The position numbers and the translations under genes were made by a program. A model generated the notes under the pieces. It was not told where the DNA came from and searched no databases. It saw nothing but the letters and a program-made list of their open reading frames with translations. A stretch of DNA of 9,096 nucleotides from Planctomycetota bacterium (GTDB lineage Bacteria > Planctomycetota > PLA2), in contig JAKLKT010000090.1 in the NCBI GenBank assembly GCA_023150495.1, positions 1-9,096 on the forward strand. Reading direction: 5' to 3'. Shown here piece after piece: positions 1 to 5,939 of the stretch (position 1 is its first letter; each line of letters opens with the position of its first letter).

Positions 1-250
1 GGATCCTCAGGTGCCCGGCGCGCTCGCGTGCGCACGCAAGGCCCGAGGGCGACAGGTCCACCGCGTCCACGTCGTAGCCCCGCCGCGCAAGCGCGATCGC
101 GTGCCTCCCGCGACCGCACGCGACGTCGAGCGCGCGGCCGCGAGACGGCGCCGATGCCAGCGCGCGGAGGAGCACCGGGTCGGGCTCCGTCTCGGGGTGG
201 ACGCCCGCGCGGTACTTCTCCTCCCAGCGCGCGCGGTCCGCTTCCGACAT
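1..250 (-). CDS. Class I SAM-dependent methyltransferase, N-terminal part (cut by window edge)
   Basis: The first 83 codons of a methyltransferase can be read leftward from the ATG at 250; the rest lies outside the window. A short helical N-terminus (SEADRARWEEKYRAG) leads into motif I, LDVACGRGRHAIALARRG at about residues 41-58, the glycine-rich loop that binds S-adenosylmethionine. It is followed by motif II, with the acidic residue D65 in VDAVDLS expected to contact the ribose. This is the Rossmann-type fold of the TehB-like/Methyltransf_25 group. The substrate cannot be told because the C-terminal half is missing. The ATG overlaps the stop codon of the upstream gene by one base (TGATG), so translational coupling is likely and it should be the last visible gene of a three-gene operon. 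The start is well supported by that overlap. Confidence 0.85.
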   Translation of the reverse strand, partial: MSEADRARWEEKYRAGVHPETEPDPVLLRALASAPSRGRALDVACGRGRHAIALARRGYDVDAVDLSPSGLACARERAGHLRI

Positions 251-747
251 CACTCGCCCGAGCCGCTGAACTTGTCCTCGTCGCGCTTGAAGAGGAAGTT
301 CAGGCTCGTGAGGCTCCCGTAGCAGCGCGTCACGTACTGCTGCATCTCGACCTTGTCGGCGTCGGAGAGCCCCTTGTGCGCGTTGATCTTCTGCTCGAGC
401 ACGCGCAGCCGGTCGCGGATCATCACGACCTTGTGGAAGAGCGCGTCGACCGGCAGGTGGTGCTCCTTCAGGCCCTCCTTCGAGGGCCTCACGATGATCT
501 CGCCGCCCTCCCAGCGCCCGCCGAGCTCCGCGACGCCGCCGATCCCGTACTCCTCGAGCACCGCGCGGAGCGCGTCCTTGATCGGGTCGCCGCCCGGCGG
601 GGCCTTCGCCTCGAAGATGCCCGGCTCGTGCGACTCCACCTCCCGGATCCCCACCGGGAACGTCACGACGTAGCGCGTGTCCTTGTGGTTGGTGATCCGG
701 CCGAGGCCGTAGTGCGGATGCTCGATCCACGCTCCGATGCGCAGCAT
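250..747 (-). CDS. Conserved hypothetical protein with N-terminal Tudor/SH3-like domain
   Basis: The protein has 165 residues, no signal peptide and no membrane segment, so it is probably cytoplasmic. Residues 4-45 read IGAWIEHPHYGLGRI followed by a strand-rich stretch (YVVTFPVGIREV). This resembles the small Tudor/SH3-like module of CarD-type proteins, DUF3553 and the UvrD C-terminus (G-x-x-V-x-H-P-x-F/Y-G-x-G). A linker (APPGGDP) leads to an alpha-helical C-terminal part rich in charged residues (FHKVVMIRDRLRVLEQKIN, then YVTRCYGSLTSLNFLF), which looks like a separate conserved domain. I recognise no named family and assign no function; the N-terminal similarity allows, but does not prove, contact with nucleic acid or RNA polymerase. 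It begins 9 bases after the yjbQ stop, without a clear Shine-Dalgarno, and its TGA overlaps the methyltransferase ATG, placing it in the middle of the operon. Confidence 0.85.
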   Translation of the reverse strand: MLRIGAWIEHPHYGLGRITNHKDTRYVVTFPVGIREVESHEPGIFEAKAPPGGDPIKDALRAVLEEYGIGGVAELGGRWEGGEIIVRPSKEGLKEHHLPVDALFHKVVMIRDRLRVLEQKINAHKGLSDADKVEMQQYVTRCYGSLTSLNFLFKRDEDKFSGSGE

Positions 748-756
748 CCCGGGAGT

Positions 757-1182
757 CTACTCGCCCATGACGGTCGCGACGACCTTCCGGTCCCTGCCCC
801 GGTTGTCGAAGTCGACGAGCACCACCTGCTGCCACGTGCCGAGGAGCGGAAGGCCGTCGCCCACGGGCACCGTGAGCGACGGGCCGAGCAGCGCCGCGCG
901 CACGTGGGAGAACCCGTTCCCGTCCCCCCAGCGCGCATTGTGGTCGTAGCGCCCCTCGCGCGGCGCGATCCGCTCGAACGCGGCCCGGAGATCCGCCACG
1001 CACCCGGGCTCGAGCTCGATCGTCGTGAGCCCCGCGGTCGAGCCGGGCACGAAGAGGTGGACCGTCCCCTCGCGCACCCCCGACTTCCTGACGAGGGCCC
1101 GCACGCGCTCGGTCAGGTCGAGCACCTCCGTCTCCCCCTTCGTCACGAGAGCCATCTCCTCGCGGTGGATCATGGCCCCCAT
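757..1182 (-). CDS. yjbQ: YjbQ/UPF0047 family protein
   Basis: This 141-residue protein matches the single-domain UPF0047 family in length and pattern: VTKGETEVLDLTERV near the N-terminus, VPGSTAGLTTIELEPG at residues 45-60, WGDGNGFSHVRAALLGPS at 85-102, and LLGTWQQVVLVDFDNRGRDR at 113-132. E. coli YjbQ is reported to have secondary thiamine-phosphate synthase activity in vitro; the physiological role of the family is otherwise poorly known. Many members carry HTT/HTS where this one has GST (residues 47-49); I believe a GST-type subfamily exists, so this is probably not a defect. I chose the ATG at 1182 because GGAG lies 6 bases upstream. In-frame ATGs at 1173 (MIHREEMALV) and 1155 are alternatives, and 1173 looks most like homologous N-termini. 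It heads the leftward operon and diverges from nadE. Confidence 0.87.
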   Translation of the reverse strand: MGAMIHREEMALVTKGETEVLDLTERVRALVRKSGVREGTVHLFVPGSTAGLTTIELEPGCVADLRAAFERIAPREGRYDHNARWGDGNGFSHVRAALLGPSLTVPVGDGLPLLGTWQQVVLVDFDNRGRDRKVVATVMGE

Positions 1183-1190
1183 GCTAAGCT
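1182..1190 (+). promoter_or_regulatory. Candidate extended -10 element of nadE
   Basis: TGCTAAGCT contains a TG extension and a TAAGCT hexamer (three of six matches to TATAAT). It ends 7 bases before the TTG start of nadE, so transcription would begin at or next to the start codon and the mRNA would be almost leaderless. No -35 box is convincing. A similar TGCTAGGCT lies 6 bases before the ATPase start. The element overlaps the start codon and translation-initiation region of the divergent yjbQ gene. Confidence 0.3.
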
Positions 1191-1197
1191 CCGTTGC

Positions 1198-2766
1198 TTG
1201 CGGATCGCGCTCGCGCAGATCAACACGACGGTCGGCGACTTCGCGGGCAACGTCGCGAGGATCCTCGCCGCGTCGCGCGGGGTCGACGCCGACCTCGTCC
1301 TCCTCCCCGAGCTCGCGATCTGCGGCTACATGCCGCGCGACCTCCTCCTCGAGCCGTCGTTCCTCGACGCCTGCGAGCGGGCGCTCGGCGAGATCGCCCG
1401 CGCCCCCGGACCCCCCCTGCTTCTCGGCACGGTGATGCGCGCGAAGGGCCCGGGCAAGCCGCTCCTGAACGTCGCGGTCCTCGTGCGAGGCGGGAAGAGC
1501 GAGATCGCCGCGGAGAAGCGGCTCCTGCCCACCTACGACGTGTTCGACGAGCGGCGCTACTTCCGGCCGGGCGCCATGCGACCGCCCGCGACGATCGCGG
1601 GGAAGCGCGTCGGCGTCACGATCTGCGAGGACATGTGGACGGGCGATCTCTACGAGGAGGACCCCGTGGCGGACCTCGCGCGCGCCGGCGCGAACGTGAT
1701 CGTGAATCTCTCCGCGTCGCCCTACGAGCAGGGCAAGCCGGCGCGGCGCCGGACGCTCGTCGCGGAGCACGCGGCGCGGCACAAGGTGCCGTTCGCGTTC
1801 TGCAACCTCGTCGGCGCGAACGACCAGCTGATCTTCGACGGCAACTCGTTCGTGATCGACGCGAAGGGCGCGCTCACCGCGCACGCGAAGGGGTTCGCGG
1901 AGGAGACCGTCGTGGACGGCGGCGCGGGCCCCGCGGACGACGTGAAGGACGCGCTCGTCCTCGGGATCCGCGACTACCTCCGGAAGACGGGGTTCGAGAA
2001 GGCGATCCTCGGGATGAGCGGCGGCGTGGACTCGTCGCTCGTCGCGTGCCTCGCCGCGGAGGCGCTCGGCCCCGCGAACGTGACGGGCGTCGGCATGCCC
2101 GGGCCCTTCAACGCGCCCTACAGCCTGACCGACGCGCAGGAGCTGGCCCGGCGCACCGGGATCCGGTTCCTGACCGTGCCGATCACGCGCGCGTACGACC
2201 TGCTCCGCGAGGAGATGCGGGGGGGCTTCGGGGGCCGGCCGGAGGACGTGACCGAGGAGAACCTCCAGGCGCGGCTGCGCGGCACGATCCTCATGTCGCT
2301 CGCGAACAAGTGGGGGGCGCTCGTGCTCGTGCCCTCGAACAAGAGCGAGTTCGCGATGGGGTACTGCACCATGTACGGGGACATGGTGGGCGCGCTCGCG
2401 CCGATCTCGGACCTCTACAAGCGGCAGGTGTACGAGCTCGCGCGGCGGTACCCGGCGATCCCCGAGCGCGTGCTCACGCGCGCGCCGTCGGCGGAGCTTC
2501 GAAGGGACCAGACGGACCAGGACACCCTGCCGCCCTACGACGTGCTCGACGCGATCCTCCACGCGCACGTGGAGGAGCGGCTGCGGCCGGACGAGATCGT
2601 CGCGCGCGGCTTCGACCCCGAGGTGGTGAGGCGCGTGCTCCGGACGGTCTCGGCGATGGAGTTCAAGCGGCAGCAGGCGGCGCCGGTGCTCAAGGTGACG
2701 GCGAAGGCGTTCGGGTGGGGCGGCCGCCGGTTCCCGATCGTCGAGCGCTTCCGCGGCGGGGCCTGA
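1198..2766 (+). CDS. nadE: Glutamine-dependent NAD+ synthetase (nitrilase-type glutaminase plus synthetase domain)
   Basis: The enzyme converts deamido-NAD+ to NAD+ with ATP and ammonia drawn from glutamine, the last step of NAD synthesis in the cytoplasm. The 522-residue protein has two domains. Residues 1-250 are a nitrilase-type glutaminase whose catalytic triad is visible: E38 (LLPELAICGY), K107 (EKRLLPTYDVFDE) and C143 (VTICEDMW). Residues 260-522 are the synthetase, with the pyrophosphate-binding P-loop SGGVDSS at 274-280, then VPSNKSEFAMGYCTMYGDM and RDQTDQDTLPPYDVLD typical of NadE. I chose the TTG at 1198 because it gives the family N-terminus (RIALAQINTTVGDFAGN). The open frame runs much further upstream, but that part is antisense to yjbQ. 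A GTG at 1165 would add 11 residues and overlap yjbQ. No good Shine-Dalgarno is seen. Both domains look intact. Confidence 0.95.
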   Translation: MRIALAQINTTVGDFAGNVARILAASRGVDADLVLLPELAICGYMPRDLLLEPSFLDACERALGEIARAPGPPLLLGTVMRAKGPGKPLLNVAVLVRGGKSEIAAEKRLLPTYDVFDERRYFRPGAMRPPATIAGKRVGVTICEDMWTGDLYEEDPVADLARAGANVIVNLSASPYEQGKPARRRTLVAEHAARHKVPFAFCNLVGANDQLIFDGNSFVIDAKGALTAHAKGFAEETVVDGGAGPADDVKDALVLGIRDYLRKTGFEKAILGMSGGVDSSLVACLAAEALGPANVTGVGMPGPFNAPYSLTDAQELARRTGIRFLTVPITRAYDLLREEMRGGFGGRPEDVTEENLQARLRGTILMSLANKWGALVLVPSNKSEFAMGYCTMYGDMVGALAPISDLYKRQVYELARRYPAIPERVLTRAPSAELRRDQTDQDTLPPYDVLDAILHAHVEERLRPDEIVARGFDPEVVRRVLRTVSAMEFKRQQAAPVLKVTAKAFGWGGRRFPIVERFRGGA

Positions 2767-2804
2767 GTGATACGGACGTTTTCTCCTCCAGTCGAAAAAC
2801 ACAA

Positions 2805-2836
2805 CACGATTTTTTGACCACAGGTCAAAAATCGTG
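2805..2836. promoter_or_regulatory. AT-rich inverted repeat, possible operator of the ATPase gene
   Basis: The left arm CACGATTTTTTGACC (2805-2819) and the right arm GGTCAAAAATCGTG (2823-2836) are reverse complements except for one extra T in the left arm, with a 3-base centre ACA. The inner core, TTTTTGACC and GGTCAAAAA, is perfect. It sits in an island where I count 16 G/C in the 43 bases 2791-2833, in a window otherwise strongly GC-rich. It lies 38 bases past the nadE stop, but the stem is not GC-rich and no T-run follows, so it is not a normal intrinsic terminator. It covers the -35 and spacer of the candidate promoter for the next gene, which suggests a binding site for a dimeric regulator. 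Confidence 0.55.
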
Positions 2837-2843
2837 CTAGGCT
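2814..2843 (+). promoter_or_regulatory. Candidate sigma70-type promoter of the ATPase gene, leaderless
   Basis: TTGACC (2814-2819) matches the -35 consensus at five of six positions. TAGGCT (2838-2843), with a TG extension just upstream (TGC at 2835-2837), is a weak -10 at 18-base spacing. Transcription would start about 7 bases downstream, at 2850, which is the GTG start codon, so the mRNA would have no 5' leader. The -35 and spacer are inside the inverted repeat. Confidence 0.4.
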
Positions 2844-2849
2844 GCCATC

Positions 2850-3968
2850 GTGGCGCCGCTCACCCGCTACCTCGCGGACCAGGTCGAGCGCGACCTCGCG
2901 CGGAAGATGGTCTTCGTCGCCGGGCCGCGCCAAGTCGGCAAGACGACCCTCGCCCGGGGCCTTCCCGGTGCCGAGGCGGGCTACCTGAACTGGGACGTCA
3001 CGGAGCACCGGGAGCGCATCCTCCGGGGTGAGCTTCCGGCCGCGAAGCTGTGGGTCTTCGACGAGATCCACAAGTACAGGCGCTGGCGCGGGTTCCTGAA
3101 GGGCCTCTACGACGCGCGCGCGCGCGGGCAGCGCATCCTCGTTACGGGGAGCGCTCGCCTCGACCTCTACCGGCACGGCGGCGACTCCCTCCAGGGCCGG
3201 TATCACCTGCTGCGGCTGCACCCGCTCTCCTTCGGCGAGGTGGGCGCCTCGTCCGAGGCCGACCTCCGGCAACTGCTCAAGCTCGGCGGCTTCCCGGAGC
3301 CGTTCTTCGGCGGGTCGGAGGTCGAGGCGCGGCGTTGGTCGCGGGAGTACCGAACGCGTCTCGTCCGCGAGGACGTCGCCGACCTCGAGCGCGTGGAGGA
3401 CCTCACGGCGCTCGAGATGCTCGCGATGCGTCTCCCGGCTCTCGTCGGCTCCCCGCTGTCGATCAACTCGCTGCGTGAAGATCTGGCCGTCAGCCACAAG
3501 GCCGCGGCGAGCTGGATCGGCATCCTCGAGCGCCTCTACGCAGTGTTCCGTCTCGCGCCGCTCGGCGGGCCCCGGATCCGGGCGGTGAAGAAGGCGAGCA
3601 AGCACTACCAGTTCGACTGGTCGCTCGTGCCCGACGAGGCTGCCCGGTTCGAGAACCTCGTCGCGTCGCACCTGCTCAAGTGGGTCCACTTCCGGCAGGA
3701 CGCTGCCGGGGACGACCTCGAACTCCGCTACTTCAGGGACACCGACCGGCGCGAGGTCGACTTCGTCGCCGTCGATGGCCGCCGGCCGATCCTCCTCGTG
3801 GAGGCGAAGTGGGCGGACGGCCCGGTGGAGCCCGCCCTCCGGTACCTCAAGGCGAAGTTCCCGTCGGCCGACGCGTGGCAGGTGAGCGCCACCGGGCGCA
3901 AGGACTACGTGTCGCCCGAGGGGATCCGAGTCGCGCCGGCAGGCGAGCTCCTCCGGCGGCTCGTGTAG
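2850..3968 (+). CDS. AAA ATPase of the COG1373 type with DUF4143/PD-(D/E)XK-like C-terminal domain
   Basis: The 372-residue protein has an N-terminal P-loop ATPase: Walker A GPRQVGKTT (25-33), Walker B LWVFDEIHK with D71 and E72, and a sensor-like ILVTGSARLD (96-105). The middle part, with LLRLHPLSFGEV and GGFPEPFF, is characteristic of this family, and a winged-helix-like stretch follows. The C-terminal DUF4143 region contains EVDFVAVDGRRPILLVEAKW, giving D304-x13-E318-x-K320, the layout of a PD-(D/E)XK nuclease-like site. The cellular role of these common, patchily distributed ATPases is not established; nuclease activity here would be inference. The GTG at 2850 follows directly on a candidate promoter without room for a Shine-Dalgarno. 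It uses A/T-ending codons somewhat more often than nadE, and with its AT-rich upstream spacer this may hint at transfer. A Nudix gene follows after 11 bases. Confidence 0.9.
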   Translation: MAPLTRYLADQVERDLARKMVFVAGPRQVGKTTLARGLPGAEAGYLNWDVTEHRERILRGELPAAKLWVFDEIHKYRRWRGFLKGLYDARARGQRILVTGSARLDLYRHGGDSLQGRYHLLRLHPLSFGEVGASSEADLRQLLKLGGFPEPFFGGSEVEARRWSREYRTRLVREDVADLERVEDLTALEMLAMRLPALVGSPLSINSLREDLAVSHKAAASWIGILERLYAVFRLAPLGGPRIRAVKKASKHYQFDWSLVPDEAARFENLVASHLLKWVHFRQDAAGDDLELRYFRDTDRREVDFVAVDGRRPILLVEAKWADGPVEPALRYLKAKFPSADAWQVSATGRKDYVSPEGIRVAPAGELLRRLV

Positions 3969-3979
3969 GATCGGGCAGC

Positions 3980-4459
3980 TTGACTCCCGAGCCGCGCCCC
4001 GCCTCCCGCGTCCTCGTCGTGGACCGCCACGACCGGCTCCTGCTGCTCGACGGCATCGTGCCGAACCGCGAACGCACCCGGCTCTGGTGCCTGCCCGGCG
4101 GCGCCGTGAAGGCCGACGAGACGTTCGAGGAGGCGGCGCTCCGCGAGCTCGCGGAGGAGACGGGGATCACGGGCGTCGCGCTCGGCCCCTGCGTCCGGCG
4201 ACGCGAGCACGTCATGGAGATGTTCGGCAGGTGGTACGCGGCCGACGAGCGCTACTTCCTCGCGCGCGTCGCGGCGGCGGAGATCGACGGCAGCGGCCGC
4301 GACTCCGTCGAGGCGGGCCTCATCCTCGGCCACCGGTGGTGGACCGCCGCGGAGATCGCGGCTTCGTCCGAGACCTTCGTTCCCCGCCGCCTCGGCGAGC
4401 TGCTGCCGCCGCTCCTCTTCGGCGAGATCCCCGCGGCCCCCGTCGCCGTCGGCGTCTGA
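3980..4459 (+). CDS. Nudix hydrolase
   Basis: The 159-residue protein carries a complete Nudix box, GX5EX7REUXEEXGU, at residues 41-63: G41, E47, then RELAEETGI at 55-63. The glutamates of REUXEE are the metal-binding catalytic residues that hydrolyse a nucleoside diphosphate linked to another group. The preceding strand (VLVVDRHDRLLLLD) and LWCLPGG are typical of the fold. The later stretch HRWWTAAEI is common in MutT/ADP-ribose-pyrophosphatase-like members, but the substrate cannot be read from sequence. I chose the TTG at 3980 because AGGA lies 9 bases upstream and the N-terminal strand is kept; the frame is open further upstream only inside the ATPase gene. It is 11 bases from the ATPase stop, so the two are probably cotranscribed. 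Being next to the same-strand nadE fits NAD-related housekeeping, but that is only context. Confidence 0.88.
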   Translation: MTPEPRPASRVLVVDRHDRLLLLDGIVPNRERTRLWCLPGGAVKADETFEEAALRELAEETGITGVALGPCVRRREHVMEMFGRWYAADERYFLARVAAAEIDGSGRDSVEAGLILGHRWWTAAEIAASSETFVPRRLGELLPPLLFGEIPAAPVAVGV

Positions 4460-4933
4460 TCAGCTCCTCGTCCGCTTGCCGCCCTTGGCGAGCGCGGCCG
4501 CGTAGTGCGCGAGGAACTTCTTCACGGGCACCCGCGCGACCGCCTCCGTCACGAGGTCGAGCGGGACGTCCTCCGCGCTCCTGAACCGGATGCACGACTT
4601 CCCCATGTCGAGCTTCTTCCCGGTCTTTCGCCACTCCTCCTCGAACCACTTCCGGAGCCCCTCGTCGCCGTAGATGCACATGAGGTAGAGCGAAATGTGG
4701 TTCTTCTGGCTCGCGAGGCACGCGAACGGGAGCGGCTGCTTCGGGTCGCAGTGGTACCCGTCGGGGAAGAGCGAGTGGGGGACGTGCCAGCCGATCATCC
4801 CGTACTGGACGCCCTCTTCGTACCCCTTCGGGAGCCCCTTGTTGACGGCGGCGCGCACTTTCATGACGCCCTTCCGACGGCTCTCGGGCAGGCTCGCGAG
4901 GTACTCCTTCACGGAAGCGGGCTTTCCGGCCAT
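4460..4933 (-). CDS. DUF1801 domain protein
   Basis: The 157-residue soluble protein matches the DUF1801 (YdhG-like) family: an N-terminal helix with SVKEYLASLPESRR, then VNKGLPKGYEEGVQYGMIGW at about 30-49, a strand region with FACLASQKNHISLYLM, and a C-terminal KKLDMGKSCIRFRS motif followed by a helix. These small proteins have a fold shared with some iron-chaperone-like and stress-associated proteins, but no biochemical role is settled and none is claimed here. The start at 4933 is well supported: GGAGG lies 7 bases upstream on the minus strand. Its stop codon directly abuts the convergent Nudix stop (TGATCA). A TAGAAT hexamer in the short upstream gap may serve as its own -10 box, although read-through from the CDF gene, 81 bases upstream, is also possible. 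Confidence 0.88.
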   Translation of the reverse strand: MAGKPASVKEYLASLPESRRKGVMKVRAAVNKGLPKGYEEGVQYGMIGWHVPHSLFPDGYHCDPKQPLPFACLASQKNHISLYLMCIYGDEGLRKWFEEEWRKTGKKLDMGKSCIRFRSAEDVPLDLVTEAVARVPVKKFLAHYAAALAKGGKRTRS

Positions 4934-4950
4934 CGGGTGTCCTCCGTCGC

Positions 4951-4960
4951 GGATTCTAGC
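4951..4960 (-). promoter_or_regulatory. Candidate -10 element of the DUF1801 gene (GCTAGAATCC)
   Basis: On the minus strand GCTAGAATCC holds TAGAAT, five of six matches to TATAAT. The expected start of transcription would be about 4946, just before the GGAGG ribosome site at 4945-4941, giving a leader of about 13 bases. No -35 box is seen 16-18 bases upstream. The ten bases differ at one position from the element before the CDF gene. Confidence 0.45.
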
Positions 4961-4992
4961 CGCGGCGATTCGCGGCCGCCCGCGCCATGGAC

Positions 4993-5014
4993 GGGAGGGG
5001 GCCGGGGGGAGGGG
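4993..5014 (+). other. G-quadruplex-type run between CDF and DUF1801 genes
   Basis: The plus strand holds four G-tracts of 3, 5, 6 and 4 bases separated by loops of 1, 2 and 1 bases (A, CC, A), which meets the usual G3+ quadruplex pattern. It ends at the base before the CDF stop codon (5015-5017 on the minus strand). For the leftward CDF transcript the G-rich strand is the DNA template strand and the RNA would be C-rich. Confidence 0.5.
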
Positions 5015-5926
5015 TCACGACGCCCCTTCGTCCGGCTCGATGTGGACCGCGACGTCGAGGAGGCCCGGGATCCCCTCGAGCAGCGCATCCTTCACGAGGT
5101 GCGCGATGCGGTGGCCCTCGCGGACCGGGATCCCCCCGTCGACCACCACGTGGATGTCGCAGAAGAGGCCGAGGCCGCTCTTCCGGAGGTGGCACTTCTC
5201 GATCTCGCGGACGCCCTCCACGGATGCCGCCCGCCGCCGCACGGCCTCGACGACCTCGGGATCCGGCGCGACGTCCAGGAGCTCCGCCCACGCGGCGCGG
5301 AAGAGGCGCACGCCGTTCCACGCGATGAGCGCGCAGGCGAGCAGCGCCGCCCAGTCGTCCGCGCTCTCGTAGCCCGGCCCGCCGAGGAGCGCCACCGAGA
5401 TCCCGGCGAAGGCGGCGAGCGACGTCAGCGCGTCGGAGCGGTGGTGCCACGCGTCGGCGCGGACGGCGGTGCTCCCGATCGCGTCGCCGGTGCGGGCAAG
5501 CGCGCGGAACATCGCCTCCTTCACGACCACGACGACGACGAGCACGAGGAGCGTGAAGGCCGCCGGCGAGTGATGGGGGGTGAGGATCTCGCGCACGCTC
5601 TGGACCGCGAGCGCGAGGGCCGCGATGAGGAGGACGGCCGCGATCGCGACCGCGGCCAAGGGCTCCGCCTTCCCGAACCCGTACGGGAAGCGCTCGGTCG
5701 GCGGCCGCGAGGCGATCCGCAGGCTCCCCCAGACGGCGAGCGCGGAGAGGATGTCGAGCACCGACTCGAACCCGTCCGCGATGAGCGCGTAGGAGTGGCC
5801 GAGGAGGCCCGCGATCACCTTGATGGCCGCGAGGACGACGCTCGCGAGGATCCCGAGGACGGTCGCGCGCATCCCGCGCACGGCGGCCCCCTGCACGCGG
5901 GCCTGGATCGGGGATCGGGTGCTCAA
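5015..5926 (-). CDS. Cation diffusion facilitator (CDF) family metal transporter
   Basis: The 303-residue inner-membrane protein should export a divalent metal such as zinc, cobalt, iron or manganese by proton antiport. It has about six hydrophobic segments (roughly 22-42, 46-70, 90-110, 122-140, 166-185, 190-210) and then a soluble domain with VEAVRRRAASVEGVREIEKC and DIHVVVDGGIPVREGH, typical of the CDF C-terminal ferredoxin-like dimerisation domain. The TM2 motif ADGFESVLD supplies E54-x3-D58 (with D51 nearby) and the TM5 motif HHRSD supplies H161-x3-D165 as the transport metal site. I chose the TTG at 5926: GMRATVLGIL looks internal by comparison with relatives, and the length suits the family. 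GTG at 5881 (AGGGGG 5 bases upstream) and ATG at 5872 are alternatives. A candidate -10 box lies just upstream of the TTG. Confidence 0.88.
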   Translation of the reverse strand: MSTRSPIQARVQGAAVRGMRATVLGILASVVLAAIKVIAGLLGHSYALIADGFESVLDILSALAVWGSLRIASRPPTERFPYGFGKAEPLAAVAIAAVLLIAALALAVQSVREILTPHHSPAAFTLLVLVVVVVVKEAMFRALARTGDAIGSTAVRADAWHHRSDALTSLAAFAGISVALLGGPGYESADDWAALLACALIAWNGVRLFRAAWAELLDVAPDPEVVEAVRRRAASVEGVREIEKCHLRKSGLGLFCDIHVVVDGGIPVREGHRIAHLVKDALLEGIPGLLDVAVHIEPDEGAS

Positions 5927-5939
5927 CGGGTTAGGAAGC

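Noticed and set aside
1..6. GGATCC at the very first bases as a cloning junction
   Set aside because: The methyltransferase reading frame continues to the edge without disturbance and GGATCC occurs elsewhere in the window, so this is probably coincidence.
28..1197. N-terminal extension of the nadE frame back to position 28
   Set aside because: It is antisense to three convincing minus-strand genes and has no family similarity; NadE begins at RIALAQ.
1183..2802. Upstream extension of the minus-strand frame containing yjbQ, antisense to nadE
   Set aside because: The extra stretch of over 500 codons is Arg-rich and domain-free, while the plus strand encodes a complete NadE with all catalytic residues.
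2805..2836. Inverted repeat as the intrinsic terminator of nadE
   Set aside because: The stem is A/T-dominated inside, has a one-base bulge and is followed by CTAGG instead of a T-run; the operator reading fits better.
1194..2840. A 548-codon plus-strand frame overlapping nadE
   Set aside because: It is a frame-shifted reading of nadE, dominated by Arg, Gly and Ala without motifs.
2535..3689. A 384-codon minus-strand frame across the nadE end and the ATPase gene
   Set aside because: It is antisense to two well-supported genes and shows only biased composition.
5524..5550. GAC-type trinucleotide run in the CDF gene as a microsatellite
   Set aside because: On the coding strand it encodes a valine-rich membrane helix (VVVVVV), which explains the run.
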